A DNA stretch of 64,000 nt from Geodermatophilus marinus (GTDB taxonomy: Bacteria; Actinomycetota; Actinomycetes; Mycobacteriales; Geodermatophilaceae). How positions within the stretch are numbered: the stretch's first letter is position 1; the number at the start of each line of letters is the position of its first letter. The notes under the pieces were generated by a model. It did no database searches. It was not told the origin of the DNA and saw only the letters and a program-made list of their open reading frames with translations. Below, piece after piece: positions 27,469 through 35,810 of the stretch. The stretch is from assembly GCF_003428645.1 (NCBI RefSeq), contig NZ_QVQH01000003.1, forward strand, positions 62,001 to 126,000, given 5' to 3'. Both the position numbers and the translations under genes were made by a program.

Positions 27469-27472
27469 GTGA
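27395..27472 (+). CDS. Possible upstream ORF or signal-peptide remnant before ctaC (25 aa)
   Basis: GTG at 27395 opens VARGSRPARLAALGLPVDR and ends at TGA 27470-27472, which overlaps the ctaC start codon as GTGA. The first 15 residues look like the basic start of a CtaC lipoprotein signal peptide, but no hydrophobic core or lipobox follows in any frame. It is either a translationally coupled leader ORF or the decayed end of a lost signal sequence. Confidence 0.35.
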   Translation: MARGSRPARLAALGLPVDRTGGGVR

Positions 27473-28269
27473 ACTGGGACCGGTTCTGGGAGATCGGCTG
27501 GCCCGAGGGCGTCACCGACGAGGCCGAGGCGATGCACGACCTGTGGATCGGCTCGATCATCGCCGCGATGATCGTGGGCACCCTCGTGTGGGGGCTGATC
27601 TTCTACGCGATGGCGCGCTACAAGAAGCGCGGCGACGAGCTGCCCCGGCAGACGGCGTACAACCTGCCGCTGGAGATCGTCTACACGATCATCCCGTTCC
27701 TCATCATCGCCGGGCTGTTCTTCTTCACGGTCGTGGTGCAGAACCGGGTCCAGGAGCGCAGCCCCGACCCCGACGTCACCATCGCGGTCAACGCCTTCAA
27801 GTGGAACTGGCAGTTCGTCTACCCGGAGACCTTCGACGAGGAGACCGGGGAGCCGGTGAGCACGGTCGGCACCAGCGACGAGATCCCGATCGTCGTCGTG
27901 CCGGTCGACCAGACCGTGCAGTTCAACCTGGCCTCGGCCGACGTCATCCACTCCTTCTGGGTGCCGGACTTCCTCTTCAAGCTCGACGTCATCCCCGGCA
28001 ACGAGAACGGCGTGGACAACGTCTTCGAGGTGACCGTCCGCGAGGAGGGCGCCTTCGTCGGCCGGTGCGCCGAGCTGTGCGGCACGTACCACGCGTACAT
28101 GAACTTCGAGGTCCGGGCGGTGTCGCCGGACGACTACGACGCCTACCTGGCCGCCCGCGAGTCGGGGCTGACGACCTACGACGCGCTCGAGAGCATCGGC
28201 GAGCCCGGCGAGGCGATCAGCACCAGCCCCTTCGACCTGGTCACCGACTCCCAGCGGGCCGATGGCTGA
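27469..28269 (+). CDS. ctaC: Cytochrome c oxidase subunit II (CuA subunit)
   Basis: 266 residues from the GTG at 27469, chosen for its GGAGG site (27457-27461). Two N-terminal membrane helices (LWIGSIIAAMIVGTLVWGLIFYAM and a second around LEIVYTIIPFLIIAGLFFFTVVV) are followed by the periplasmic cupredoxin domain. The CuA ligands are complete: H161 in VIHSFWVPDF, then C200, C204, H208 and M211 in CAELCGTYHAYM. Unlike the actinobacterial homologues I remember, no lipoprotein signal peptide precedes NWDRFWEIGWPEGV. ctaF follows 42 bp later and ctaD is absent from the window, as in mycobacteria where ctaD is encoded elsewhere. Confidence 0.95.
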   Translation: MNWDRFWEIGWPEGVTDEAEAMHDLWIGSIIAAMIVGTLVWGLIFYAMARYKKRGDELPRQTAYNLPLEIVYTIIPFLIIAGLFFFTVVVQNRVQERSPDPDVTIAVNAFKWNWQFVYPETFDEETGEPVSTVGTSDEIPIVVVPVDQTVQFNLASADVIHSFWVPDFLFKLDVIPGNENGVDNVFEVTVREEGAFVGRCAELCGTYHAYMNFEVRAVSPDDYDAYLAARESGLTTYDALESIGEPGEAISTSPFDLVTDSQRADG

Positions 28270-28311
28270 CACCCGCCCGGCATCGTCCGGCACGCAGCAG
28301 GAGGGACGGCC

Positions 28312-28713
28312 GTGAAGGTCGAAGCGCTCATCTTCAACCTCATCGGGGTGTTCTGCATCGCGGTGGCGGTGGTCTACGGGCTCTGGGCCCGGGAGCCGAT
28401 CGGGACGACGGCGCTGGCGCTGTCCGGCGGGCTGGTCTTCCTCATCGGGGGGTTCTTCTGGTTCGTGTCGCGCCGCATCGACGCCCGCCCGGAGGACCGC
28501 AAGGACGCCGAGATCGCCGACGGCGCCGGTGAGCTCGGGTTCTTCAGCCCCGGCAGCTACTGGCCCTTCGGCATCGCGCTCTCCGCGGCCCTCATGGGCA
28601 TCGGGTTGGCCTACTTCCACGCCTGGCTGATCCTCCTGGCCGGGGCCGCCATCATCGTCACCGTCGGCGGTCTGCTCTTCGAGTACTACGTGGGGCAGAA
28701 CGCGCACAGCTGA
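28312..28713 (+). CDS. ctaF: Cytochrome c oxidase subunit IV, actinobacterial type
   Basis: 133 residues with four hydrophobic helices: MKVEALIFNLIGVFCIAVAVVYGLW, ALALSGGLVFLIGGFFWFVSRR, WPFGIALSAALMGIGLAYFHAW and LILLAGAAIIVTVGGLLFEYYVG. This is the small aa3-oxidase subunit specific to actinobacteria. The GTG has an AGGAGGGA ribosome site. It is the last gene of the ctaC-ctaF unit and is closed by an exceptionally strong hairpin. Confidence 0.95.
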   Translation: MKVEALIFNLIGVFCIAVAVVYGLWAREPIGTTALALSGGLVFLIGGFFWFVSRRIDARPEDRKDAEIADGAGELGFFSPGSYWPFGIALSAALMGIGLAYFHAWLILLAGAAIIVTVGGLLFEYYVGQNAHS

Positions 28714-28725
28714 GCCGCACCCGGT

Positions 28726-28775
28726 CCGACGACGAGGGCCCTCCCCGCTCCGGCGGGGAGGGCCCTCGTCGTCGG
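28726..28775. terminator. 23-bp perfect hairpin terminator after ctaF
   Basis: Perfectly complementary 23-base arms (28726-28748 and 28753-28775) with a TCCG loop, containing CGACGAGGGCCC. It starts 13 bp after the ctaF stop and can work in both directions, protecting against transcripts coming from qcrB. Confidence 0.9.
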
Positions 28776-29231
28776 AGCGTGCGACGTGCTCCCCGGACGG
28801 AGGTGCGCGGCCGCGGGCGCCACGCAGCCCCTGCGCCCCGGGCGAGCCGCGGCTGGCCCGGGGGAGGGCGGGGCCTGCTGCCGCCCTCCTGGCGGCGCTG
28901 AGCCGGCCGCCGCCGTCCCTGGGCGGGTGCGGCACCGACCGTGCCTGAGCGGTACGTGCCGACCGGCCGGGGCGGAGGGCCTTCCCTGCGGCGCAGGGCG
29001 GCCGCGGGGACCCCCCAGCGGCACAGGAGCGCCCGGGGGCGGGTGATCGGCGTCCGCGCCGCATCGTCGCCGCCCGTCCGGCGGCGAGGACGGCGACCGC
29101 GAGGTGAGGGCCGCCGGCTGCGGCCCGGACGTGGACGGCCACCGACCGCCGCTGACGACGCCGAACCGGCCGACGGGCCGGCCGGTTCGGCGAGCGCCCG
29201 GGCCGCTCCGCGGGGGCCGGCAGGGCACGGA
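28776..29231. other. 456-bp non-coding spacer between convergent respiratory operons
   Basis: No ORF here has a plausible start, family similarity or coding-like periodicity, and I see no RNA gene. The only visible structure is an 11-bp inverted repeat CCGAACCGGCC/GGCCGGTTCGG (29161-29190). The stretch is bounded by two strong terminators whose arms share CGACGAGGGCCC. Confidence 0.6.
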
Positions 29232-29272
29232 CGACGAGGGCCCCGACGGATGATCCGTCGGGGCCCTCGTCG
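29232..29272. terminator. 19-bp hairpin terminator after qcrB
   Basis: Arms CGACGAGGGCCCCGACGGA (29232-29250) and its exact complement (29254-29272) with a three-base TGA loop, 11 bp beyond the qcrB stop on the minus strand. It shares its first twelve bases with the ctaF terminator. Confidence 0.88.
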
Positions 29273-29283
29273 CGTGCGGGAAC

Positions 29284-30948
29284 TCAGTCGCGCGGCTCCT
29301 GCGGGCGTCCGCTGTCGGACGGGCGACCGGAGGAGGTGAGCTCGCGGCTCTCGTCCGCGGCCGCTGCCCCGTGGGACTCGCGCCGCTGCTCGAGCTCCAC
29401 CTGGGCCGGCTCCTCGATGGGGGAGAAGAAGCCGCGGACGGCCCGCCGGGCGGCGCCGACCTGGTTCATCTTCTTGGGCACCGAGGCCCCGCCGTAGGCG
29501 AGCTGGCCGTGGCCGTGCTCGTCGACCGGTCCGAGCGGCTGGTGCACCTCGATGAACTCGCCGTGCGGCAGGCGCCGGATGACACCGGTCTCGATGCCGT
29601 GCTCGAGGACCTCCCGGTCGTGCTTCTGCAGGCCCAGGCAGATCCGGTAGGTGATCACGTAGACGATCGGCGGCAGGATGATGAGTCCGATCCGGCCGAT
29701 CCAGGTCATCGCGTTGAGGCTGATGTCGAACTTGTCCGCGACCACGTCGTTGCCGCCGGAGATCATCAGCACCACGTAGAAGGTGATGGCCATCGTCCCC
29801 AACGAGGTGCGGACGGGGACGTCGCGCGGCCGCTGCAGCAGGTGGTGGCTGGTCTCGTCCCGGGTGAGCTTGCGCTCGATCACCGGGTAGAGAGCCATGA
29901 GGGTGAACAGGATCCCCGGCAGCACCACCGTCGGCCAGAACAGCGCCGGGATCGTGTAGTCACCCGGCAGGTTGATGTCCCAGGCCGGCCACAGCCGGGT
30001 CGAGCCGTCGAGGAACATGACGTACCAGTCGGGCTGGGACGCCGCCGAGACCTGCGCCGGGTTGTACGGGCCCCACAGCCACAGCGGGTTGATCTGCACC
30101 AGACCGCCCAGGGCCGCGCAGACGCCGAAGACGATGAACACCAGACCGGTGGCCTTGCCCGCGAAGGCCGGGAACAGCCGGTTGCCGACCACGTTGTGCT
30201 CGGTGCGCCCCGGGCCGGGGAACTGGGTGTGCTTCTGCTTGACCAGGATCAGCAGATGGAGGGCGATGAGCGCGAGCATGATCGCCGGCACGATCAGCAC
30301 GTGCACGATGTACATGCGGCCGACGATGTACTCACCGACGTAGTCGCCGTTGAAGACCGCCCAGTGCACCCAGGTCCCCACGACCGGGATCGACAGGATG
30401 ATCGCCGAGACGATCCGCAGGCCCGTGCCGGAGAGCAGGTCGTCGGGCATCGAGTAGCCGGTGAAGCCCATGGCGAAGGACAGGACGAGCAGCGCGATGC
30501 CGATGAGCCAGTTCGTCTCCCGCGGCCGGCGGAAGGCGCCGGTGAAGAAGATGCGCAGCAGGTGCACCACGATGGCGGCGACGAACAGCAGCGCCGCCCA
30601 GTGGTGCAGCTGGCGCATGAACAGCCCGCCGCGGACGTCGAAGGAGATGTCCAGCGTCGAGTCGTAGGCCGCCGACATCTCCACGCCCCGCAGCGGCGCG
30701 TAGCTGCCGTCGTAGACGACCTCCCGCATGGAGGCGTCGAAGAAGAACGTCAGGTAGGTGCCCGACAGCAGCAGCAGGATGAACGAGTAGAGGGCGATCT
30801 CCCCGAGCAGGAACGACCAGTGGTCGGGGAAGACCTTGTTGAGGGTCCGGCGCAGCGGGCCGGCGACGATGAGGCGGTCGTCGAAGTCCACGGCGGCCTT
30901 GCCGAGCCGCGTGGTCGGGACCCCCGGCGCCGTGGCGGTACGAGCCAT
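29284..30948 (-). CDS. qcrB: Cytochrome bc1 complex cytochrome b subunit
   Basis: 554 residues; menaquinol-oxidising, two-heme membrane subunit of complex III. Eight or so helices are visible, with heme-ligand regions [24 protein letters not shown] and [27 protein letters not shown], the Q-site loop containing [12 protein letters not shown], and an actinobacterial C-terminal hydrophilic extension of about 130 residues. The ATG shares its A with the qcrA stop (TGATG), so translation is coupled. QcrB is the last gene of ctaE-qcrC-qcrA-qcrB. Confidence 0.97.
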   Translation of the reverse strand: MARTATAPGVPTTRLGKAAVDFDDRLIVAGPLRRTLNKVFPDHWSFLLGEIALYSFILLLLSGTYLTFFFDASMREVVYDGSYAPLRGVEMSAAYDSTLDISFDVRGGLFMRQLHHWAALLFVAAIVVHLLRIFFTGAFRRPRETNWLIGIALLVLSFAMGFTGYSMPDDLLSGTGLRIVSAIILSIPVVGTWVHWAVFNGDYVGEYIVGRMYIVHVLIVPAIMLALIALHLLILVKQKHTQFPGPGRTEHNVVGNRLFPAFAGKATGLVFIVFGVCAALGGLVQINPLWLWGPYNPAQVSAASQPDWYVMFLDGSTRLWPAWDINLPGDYTIPALFWPTVVLPGILFTLMALYPVIERKLTRDETSHHLLQRPRDVPVRTSLGTMAITFYVVLMISGGNDVVADKFDISLNAMTWIGRIGLIILPPIVYVITYRICLGLQKHDREVLEHGIETGVIRRLPHGEFIEVHQPLGPVDEHGHGQLAYGGASVPKKMNQVGAARRAVRGFFSPIEEPAQVELEQRRESHGAAAADESRELTSSGRPSDSGRPQEPRD

Positions 30949-32060
30949 CAGATGCGCTCCCGGTTCCAGTAGGTGGGGCCTACGGCCTCAATGTAATCGC
31001 TGCGCGCAACAAAATAGCCCTCGTCATCGACCGTGATGGGCAACTGCGGCAGGGCGCGGGTGGCCGGGCCGAACACCGGCTTGGCCCCCTGCGTGACGTC
31101 GAACTGCGACTGGTGGCACGGGCAGAGGATCCGGCTGGTCTCCTGCTCGTAGAGCGACACGGGGCAGCCGGCGTGCGTGCAGATCTTCGAGTAGGCGACG
31201 TAGTCGCCGTAGCCGAAGCCCTCCTGGCCGGGGATCGGCCGGTCGGCCTCGAGCTGCTCCGGGCGCAGCCGGATGAGCATGGTCGCCGCATCGGACTCCC
31301 GGTTGCCACCGGGCACGGCCGGGAAGACCGTCTCCAGCGAGCCGGGCTGCTGGTCACCCGGACGGATCGGGGTGCCGTCGTCCCGGAGCAGCCGGACGCC
31401 CTCGCCCCAGCTGGTGGTCCCGAGCGGGTTGCCGGTGTTCGGGTTCCGGATCAGGCCGCCCAGCGGCATGATCAGCATGGCCCCGAGCGCGCCACCCATG
31501 AACACCATCGAGCGGGTGAGCAGCTTGCGCCGGGCCAGGCCGCTGTCGTGCAGGCCGCCGACGAGGGTGGCGCCGGTGGTGACCCGGTCGAAGTGCGAGC
31601 CGTCGTGCTTGTCCTGCACCGCGGTCTCGTGCGGCAGGAGCTTCTTGGTGTAGAGCACCAGCCCGACGCCGACCAGGATCAGCGACAGGCCACCGAGCGA
31701 GCCCAGCAACGGGGTGAAGATCGCGCTCCAGCCGCCCTCGGTGATGTCCCACTGCCAGTCGGGCAGGAACCAGCCGGAGCCGACGTAGACGACGATGAAC
31801 GCGAGCGCGGCCACCCCGGCCAGCGCGAAGGTCAGCGCGACCTGGCGGACGGCCCGCTTCTCCAGCGTCGACCCCGGCTCCGGGCCGGGGTCGACGTGCA
31901 GGACCTCGACGCCGTCGTACCGCGCGCCGAGCCGGTCGAGCTCCTCGCGCGGCATGGCCGCCAGCTGCTCGGCGCTGTACTGGTCGTCCGGCCCGCCGAC
32001 GTGCGGGCCGGAGACGCCGGCGCCGCCGTGGGAGCCGGGGCCGGTGTGCTGCGTGGTCAC
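30948..32060 (-). CDS. qcrA: Rieske iron-sulfur subunit of cytochrome bc1
   Basis: 370 residues. Three N-terminal membrane helices, as in actinobacterial QcrA, precede the Rieske domain. The [2Fe-2S] boxes are C294-T-H296-A-G-C299 and C313-P-C315-H316, where C294, H296, C313 and H316 bind the cluster and C299/C315 can form the disulfide. The GTG start overlaps the qcrC stop by four bases (GTGA). The DNA for the last 20 residues (30960-31020) is visibly more AT-rich than its surroundings. Confidence 0.97.
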   Translation of the reverse strand: MTTQHTGPGSHGGAGVSGPHVGGPDDQYSAEQLAAMPREELDRLGARYDGVEVLHVDPGPEPGSTLEKRAVRQVALTFALAGVAALAFIVVYVGSGWFLPDWQWDITEGGWSAIFTPLLGSLGGLSLILVGVGLVLYTKKLLPHETAVQDKHDGSHFDRVTTGATLVGGLHDSGLARRKLLTRSMVFMGGALGAMLIMPLGGLIRNPNTGNPLGTTSWGEGVRLLRDDGTPIRPGDQQPGSLETVFPAVPGGNRESDAATMLIRLRPEQLEADRPIPGQEGFGYGDYVAYSKICTHAGCPVSLYEQETSRILCPCHQSQFDVTQGAKPVFGPATRALPQLPITVDDEGYFVARSDYIEAVGPTYWNRERI

Positions 32061-32950
32061 GCCTTGCTCCCCATCCAGAAGATGCCGAACAGCAGGATGC
32101 TGACTCCGACGGTCCAGATGACCAGGCCCTCGGCCACCGGGCCGATCCGCCCGATGCCGGCGCCGCCCGGGTCGGCCTGCTCGTTGATGGTCTGGACGTA
32201 GTTGATGATCGACCGCTTCTCCTCGGGGGTCAGCTGGTTGTCCCCGAAGACCGGCATGTTCTCCGGCCCGCTGAGCATCGCGGTGTAGATCTCCAGGTCG
32301 TTGGAGCTCTCCAGGCTCGGCGCCGCCTTGCCCGAGGAGAGCGCGCCGCCCGCGCCGACGAAGTTGTGGCAGGAGGCGCAGTTGAGCCGGAACAGCTCAC
32401 CGCCCTCGGCGAGGTCGCCCTCGCGCAGGTCGCCCGACGGCAGGGTCGGGCCGCCGCCGTTGGCCTGCACGTAGGCCATGAGCTGGTCGATCTGCTCGTC
32501 GGAGAAGACCGCGGGCTTGTCGGGGGCGTCGGCCTCCTGCCGGACCAGCGGCATGCGACCGGTGTGGACCTGGAAGTAGACGGCCGCCTCGCCGACGCCG
32601 ATGAGCGAGGGGCCACGGTTGGGCACCCCTTCGAGGTTCTCCCCGTGGCAGGAGATGCAGCTGCGCTCGTAGAGCTCGCGGCCGGCGGCCTCCGCGGAGG
32701 ACTCGGTGGTCGCCGTCCCCTCCTCGCCGGCCGCGTAGGCCGGGGACAGGAACGCGTACAGCGTGCCGGTCAGGACCAGGGCGGCCATGAGGCCGGCCAC
32801 GTTGGTGACGCGGCGGCGCTGCCGCGAGCGCCGCCGTGCACGGGCCGCCGCGGCCGGCGAGCCCGCGGCGGGACGGCGGGACCGGCGGCCGCGGCCCCGC
32901 GGGGAGGCGTCGTCGTGCCGGGCGTCGGAGTGCGGGTTCGTGGTGGACAC
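32057..32950 (-). CDS. qcrC: Diheme cytochrome c subunit of bc1 complex
   Basis: 297 residues. A very Arg-rich N-terminus (about 1-48) precedes a membrane anchor ([19 protein letters not shown]). Two cytochrome c domains follow, with CISCH (C98, C101, H102) and CASCH (C191, C194, H195), then a C-terminal membrane helix ([19 protein letters not shown]). This fused diheme cytochrome replaces a soluble cytochrome c and passes electrons directly to CtaC in the actinobacterial III2IV2 supercomplex. The GTG lies seven bases after the ctaE stop. Confidence 0.97.
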   Translation of the reverse strand: MSTTNPHSDARHDDASPRGRGRRSRRPAAGSPAAAARARRRSRQRRRVTNVAGLMAALVLTGTLYAFLSPAYAAGEEGTATTESSAEAAGRELYERSCISCHGENLEGVPNRGPSLIGVGEAAVYFQVHTGRMPLVRQEADAPDKPAVFSDEQIDQLMAYVQANGGGPTLPSGDLREGDLAEGGELFRLNCASCHNFVGAGGALSSGKAAPSLESSNDLEIYTAMLSGPENMPVFGDNQLTPEEKRSIINYVQTINEQADPGGAGIGRIGPVAEGLVIWTVGVSILLFGIFWMGSKA

Positions 32951-32957
32951 CGGTTCC

Positions 32958-33572
32958 CTAGCGGATCAGGTAGATCGTGGCGAAGAGCCCGACCCACACG
33001 ACGTCGACGAAGTGCCAGTAGTAGGAGACCACGATCGCCGCGGTCGCCTGCGCCGGCGTGAAGCGGCCCATCGTGGACCGGATGAGCAGGTACACGAAGG
33101 CGACCAGGCCCCCGATGACGTGCAGCGCGTGGAAACCGGTCGTCAGGTAGAAGACCGACCCGTAGGTGGAGCTGGAGATGCTCGTGCCGTGGTCCACGAC
33201 CAGCACGCGGTACTCGTTGGCCTGGGCGAGCACGAAGACCAGGCCCATGGCGAACGTGATGGTGAACCAGCGGCGCAGCCCGTAGACGTTGCCCTGCTCG
33301 GCGGCGAAGACGCCCAGCTGGCAGGTGACCGAGCTCAGCACCAGGATGATCGTGAAGACCAGCGCGTACGGCAGGTTGAGCTCGGTGGGTTCCGGCGGCC
33401 ACCCCTCCGTCGCGCGCGCCCGCGCGGTGAAGTACATGGCGAACAGGCCGGCGAAGAACATCAGCTCGCTGGACAGCCAGATGATCGTTCCGACGCTGAC
33501 CATGTTCGGTCGGGACAGCGAGTGCACCCGCGAGGTGTCGAAGGTGCCGCTCGCGACGGGAGCCGTTGTCAC
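32958..33572 (-). CDS. ctaE: Cytochrome c oxidase subunit III
   Basis: 204 residues with five hydrophobic helices: [85 protein letters not shown] and [23 protein letters not shown], the standard short actinobacterial CtaE. GTG 33572 ([11 protein letters not shown]) was chosen because CATGAT ends seven bases upstream (plus 33580-33585), fitting the leaderless pattern. In-frame ATGs at 33581 and 33584 would add three or four residues. It heads the ctaE-qcrCAB operon. Confidence 0.93.
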   Translation of the reverse strand: MTTAPVASGTFDTSRVHSLSRPNMVSVGTIIWLSSELMFFAGLFAMYFTARARATEGWPPEPTELNLPYALVFTIILVLSSVTCQLGVFAAEQGNVYGLRRWFTITFAMGLVFVLAQANEYRVLVVDHGTSISSSTYGSVFYLTTGFHALHVIGGLVAFVYLLIRSTMGRFTPAQATAAIVVSYYWHFVDVVWVGLFATIYLIR

Positions 33573-33788
33573 GAGGCCCATCATGGCATCGGCTCCGGCG
33601 TCGCACCGACCGCGGGTGGTGTGCGCGCCGTTCCCGTGACCTGCCCGAGACCTTGCCCGGGACCGGGGGTCCGGGTGCCCGGTCGAGCGGGCCGGGGGGC
33701 CCGGCGGGGGCAACGGGGGGGTGCCTCCGCCGCGGCTCCGGGCCCGCGCTCCCCGGGCGGCGGGCGGGCGGGCACTAGGCTCGCCGGC

Positions 33789-34208
33789 GTGATCGACGCC
33801 GCGCCGGCCACCGTCCTGGTCTACAGCTCCCGCCCCGAGGTCCGGGCCGCCGTGCGGACCGCCGTGGGGCGGCGCCCGGCGAGGGACGTCGGCCCGCTCA
33901 CCTGGGTGGAGTGCGCCACCGGTCAGGACGTCGTCGACACGGTCGACGGCGGCGGCGTCGACCTGTGCGTCCTCGACGGCGAGGCCCAGCCCACCGGTGG
34001 GTTGGGCCTGGCCCGGCAGCTGCGCATCGAGCTCGCCGACCCCCCGCTGCTGTGCGTGCTGGTGGCCCGGCAGCCCGACCGGTGGCTGGCGCACTGGTCG
34101 CAGGCCGACGCGACCCTCCCGCACCCGCTCGACCCGCTGACCGCCCCCGACGTCGTCGCGGCCCTGCTGCGCGACCGCGTCGGGGGGCGGTCGGCCGCGC
34201 GCCGGTGA
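33789..34208 (+). CDS. Response-regulator receiver-like protein
   Basis: 139 residues with an alternating alpha/beta pattern. [20 protein letters not shown] resembles the first strand and helix of a CheY-type receiver, [24 protein letters not shown] places an Asp where the phosphorylation site belongs, and [20 protein letters not shown] fits the fourth strand. No output domain is present. The GTG start has TAGGCT seven bases upstream (33776-33781). Its stop overlaps the trpD start as GTGA, so both proteins come from one message. Confidence 0.75.
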   Translation: MIDAAPATVLVYSSRPEVRAAVRTAVGRRPARDVGPLTWVECATGQDVVDTVDGGGVDLCVLDGEAQPTGGLGLARQLRIELADPPLLCVLVARQPDRWLAHWSQADATLPHPLDPLTAPDVVAALLRDRVGGRSAARR

Positions 34209-35245
34209 GCGCCCGCACCTGGCCGGCGCTGCTCACCCGGCTGCTGGCCCGCGAGGACCTCGCGGCCGAGGACACCGCGTGGGCCATGCGCGAGGTCATG
34301 ACCGGGGAGGCCACGCCGGCGCAGGTCGCCGGCTTCGCCGTGGCGCTGCGGGCCAAGGGGGAGGCGCCCTCCGAGGTCGCCGGCCTCGCGGCCACGATGC
34401 TGGAGCAGGCCACGCCGGTCTCGCTCCCGCTGCCCTGCGTCGACATCGTCGGCACCGGCGGCGACGGCGCGCACACGGTCAACATCAGCACGATGGCGGC
34501 GGTGGTGACGGCGGCCACCGGGGTCCCGGTCGCCAAGCACGGCAACCGTGCGGCGTCGTCGTCCTCCGGGGCGGCCGACGTGCTCGAGGCGCTCGGCGTG
34601 GTCATCGACCTGCCCGCGGCCGGGGTCGCGCGCTGCGTGCAGGAGGCCGGCATCGGCTTCTTCTTCGCCCCGGTGTTCCACCCCGGCTACCGGCACACCG
34701 CGGCGCCCCGGCGGGAGATGGGCATCGGCACGGTCTTCAACTTCCTCGGGCCGCTCACCAATCCGGCCCGGCCGGTGGCCGCGGCGATCGGCTGCGCCGA
34801 CGCGCGGATGGCGCCGGTGCTGGCGGCCGTCTTGGCCGGGCGCGGCATGCGCGCGCTGGTGTTCCGGGGGGACGACGGCCTGGACGAGCTCACCACGGCC
34901 ACGACGTCCTCGGTCTGGGTGGTGCGCGGGGGAGAGGTCGAGCCCGACCGCGCCGACCCCACCGCCCTCGGCCTCGAGGTGCCGCCGCCGGGCGCCCTCC
35001 GGGGCGGTGACCCCGCGGCCAACGCCGATGCGTTCCGGCGGGTGGTCCGGGGGGAGCCGGGGCCGGTGCGCGACGCCGTGCTGCTCAACGCGGCCGCGGC
35101 ACTGGCCGCCTTCGACGAGCGGCCGGCGCGGCTGCACGACGCCCTGGCCGCGGGCCTGGAGCGGGCGGCGGCCGCGGTCGACGACGGCCGGGCGGCTGCC
35201 CTGCTCGACCGCTGGGTGACCGTCAGCCGGGCGCTGCGCGGCTGA
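34205..35245 (+). CDS. trpD: Anthranilate phosphoribosyltransferase
   Basis: 346 residues; converts anthranilate and PRPP to phosphoribosyl-anthranilate in tryptophan synthesis. The PRPP loop [18 protein letters not shown] (GTGGDG at 83-88), the conserved [21 protein letters not shown] and [18 protein letters not shown] leading to [18 protein letters not shown] are all intact. The GTG start is coupled to the receiver-like gene. No other trp gene is nearby, which matches the isolated trpD beside ctaE in other actinobacteria. Confidence 0.97.
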   Translation: MSARTWPALLTRLLAREDLAAEDTAWAMREVMTGEATPAQVAGFAVALRAKGEAPSEVAGLAATMLEQATPVSLPLPCVDIVGTGGDGAHTVNISTMAAVVTAATGVPVAKHGNRAASSSSGAADVLEALGVVIDLPAAGVARCVQEAGIGFFFAPVFHPGYRHTAAPRREMGIGTVFNFLGPLTNPARPVAAAIGCADARMAPVLAAVLAGRGMRALVFRGDDGLDELTTATTSSVWVVRGGEVEPDRADPTALGLEVPPPGALRGGDPAANADAFRRVVRGEPGPVRDAVLLNAAAALAAFDERPARLHDALAAGLERAAAAVDDGRAAALLDRWVTVSRALRG

Positions 35246-35293
35246 CGGCCGGGGGCACCCGCGCGGGGCGCCGCGGCGGGTCGGGTGCCGTGC

Positions 35294-35581
35294 TCAGGCG
35301 CCGGACTCGAAGCCGATCGAGAAGGCGGCCTCCAGGTCGTGCCGCGAGTAGCTGCGGAAAGCGATGTGGGTGTCGGTCTCCAGGACACCGGGGACCTTGT
35401 TGATCCGCCCTGCGATGACCTCGGCCACCTGGTCGAACTCCCGCACCCGCACGACGGCGATGAGGTCGACGTCCCCGGCCACGGAGTAGACCTCGCTCAC
35501 GCCGTCGAGGTCGGCGACGGCCTCGGCCACCTCGGGGATCGCGTCGGTGGCCGCGTCGATCATGACGATGGCGGTGATCAC
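35294..35581 (-). CDS. Stand-alone RAM domain (Lrp/AsnC ligand-binding) protein
   Basis: 95 residues covering only the C-terminal RAM domain of Lrp/AsnC regulators: VITAIVMIDAATDAIPEVAEAVADLDGVSEVYSVAGDVDLIAVVRVREFDQ, then the typical IAGRINKVPGVLETDTHIAFRSYSR. There is no helix-turn-helix. Such single-domain proteins may bind amino acids or form mixed oligomers with full-length Lrp proteins. The GTG has TAGCAT seven bases upstream (plus 35589-35594). It is convergent with trpD, 48 bp apart. Confidence 0.9.
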   Translation of the reverse strand: MITAIVMIDAATDAIPEVAEAVADLDGVSEVYSVAGDVDLIAVVRVREFDQVAEVIAGRINKVPGVLETDTHIAFRSYSRHDLEAAFSIGFESGA

Positions 35582-35597
35582 GCCGGGGATGCTAGTG

Positions 35598-35810
35598 GAA
35601 GGACCCTCCTGCCCCCACGCCTCGCTCCGCTCGGCGCGGGCCCCTGTAGGAGGGCCGTTCCAGCACGTCACCCGGCTCGGCGCGGGCCCCGGCACGAGGG
35701 CGTTCCGGCCCGTCACCGGCTCGGCGCGGGCCCGGCGGGAGGGCCGTTCCCGCCCGTCACCGGCTCGGCGCGGGCCCCGGCAGGAGGGCCGTTCCGGCCC
35801 GTCCAGCGCG
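35598..35810. repeat. Intergenic repeat cluster E (44-46-bp units) running into the exonuclease gene
   Basis: A GAAGGACCCTCCTGCCCCC arm (35598 onward) is followed by four units beginning CTCGGCGCGGGCCC at about 35630, 35676, 35720 and 35764, each with a GGAGGGCCGTTCC-like end and CCCGTCACCGG. The first arm pairs with CTGTAGGAGGGCC. The fourth unit lies inside the 3' end of the exonuclease/GIY-YIG gene, whose stop is at 35757, so the repeat supplies its last ~18 codons. Confidence 0.88.

Noticed and set aside
28776-29231. Possible small protein or RNA gene between the respiratory operons
   Set aside because: Open frames are low-complexity and lack starts with SD or -10 boxes at the usual spacing. 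Only one modest inverted repeat is visible.
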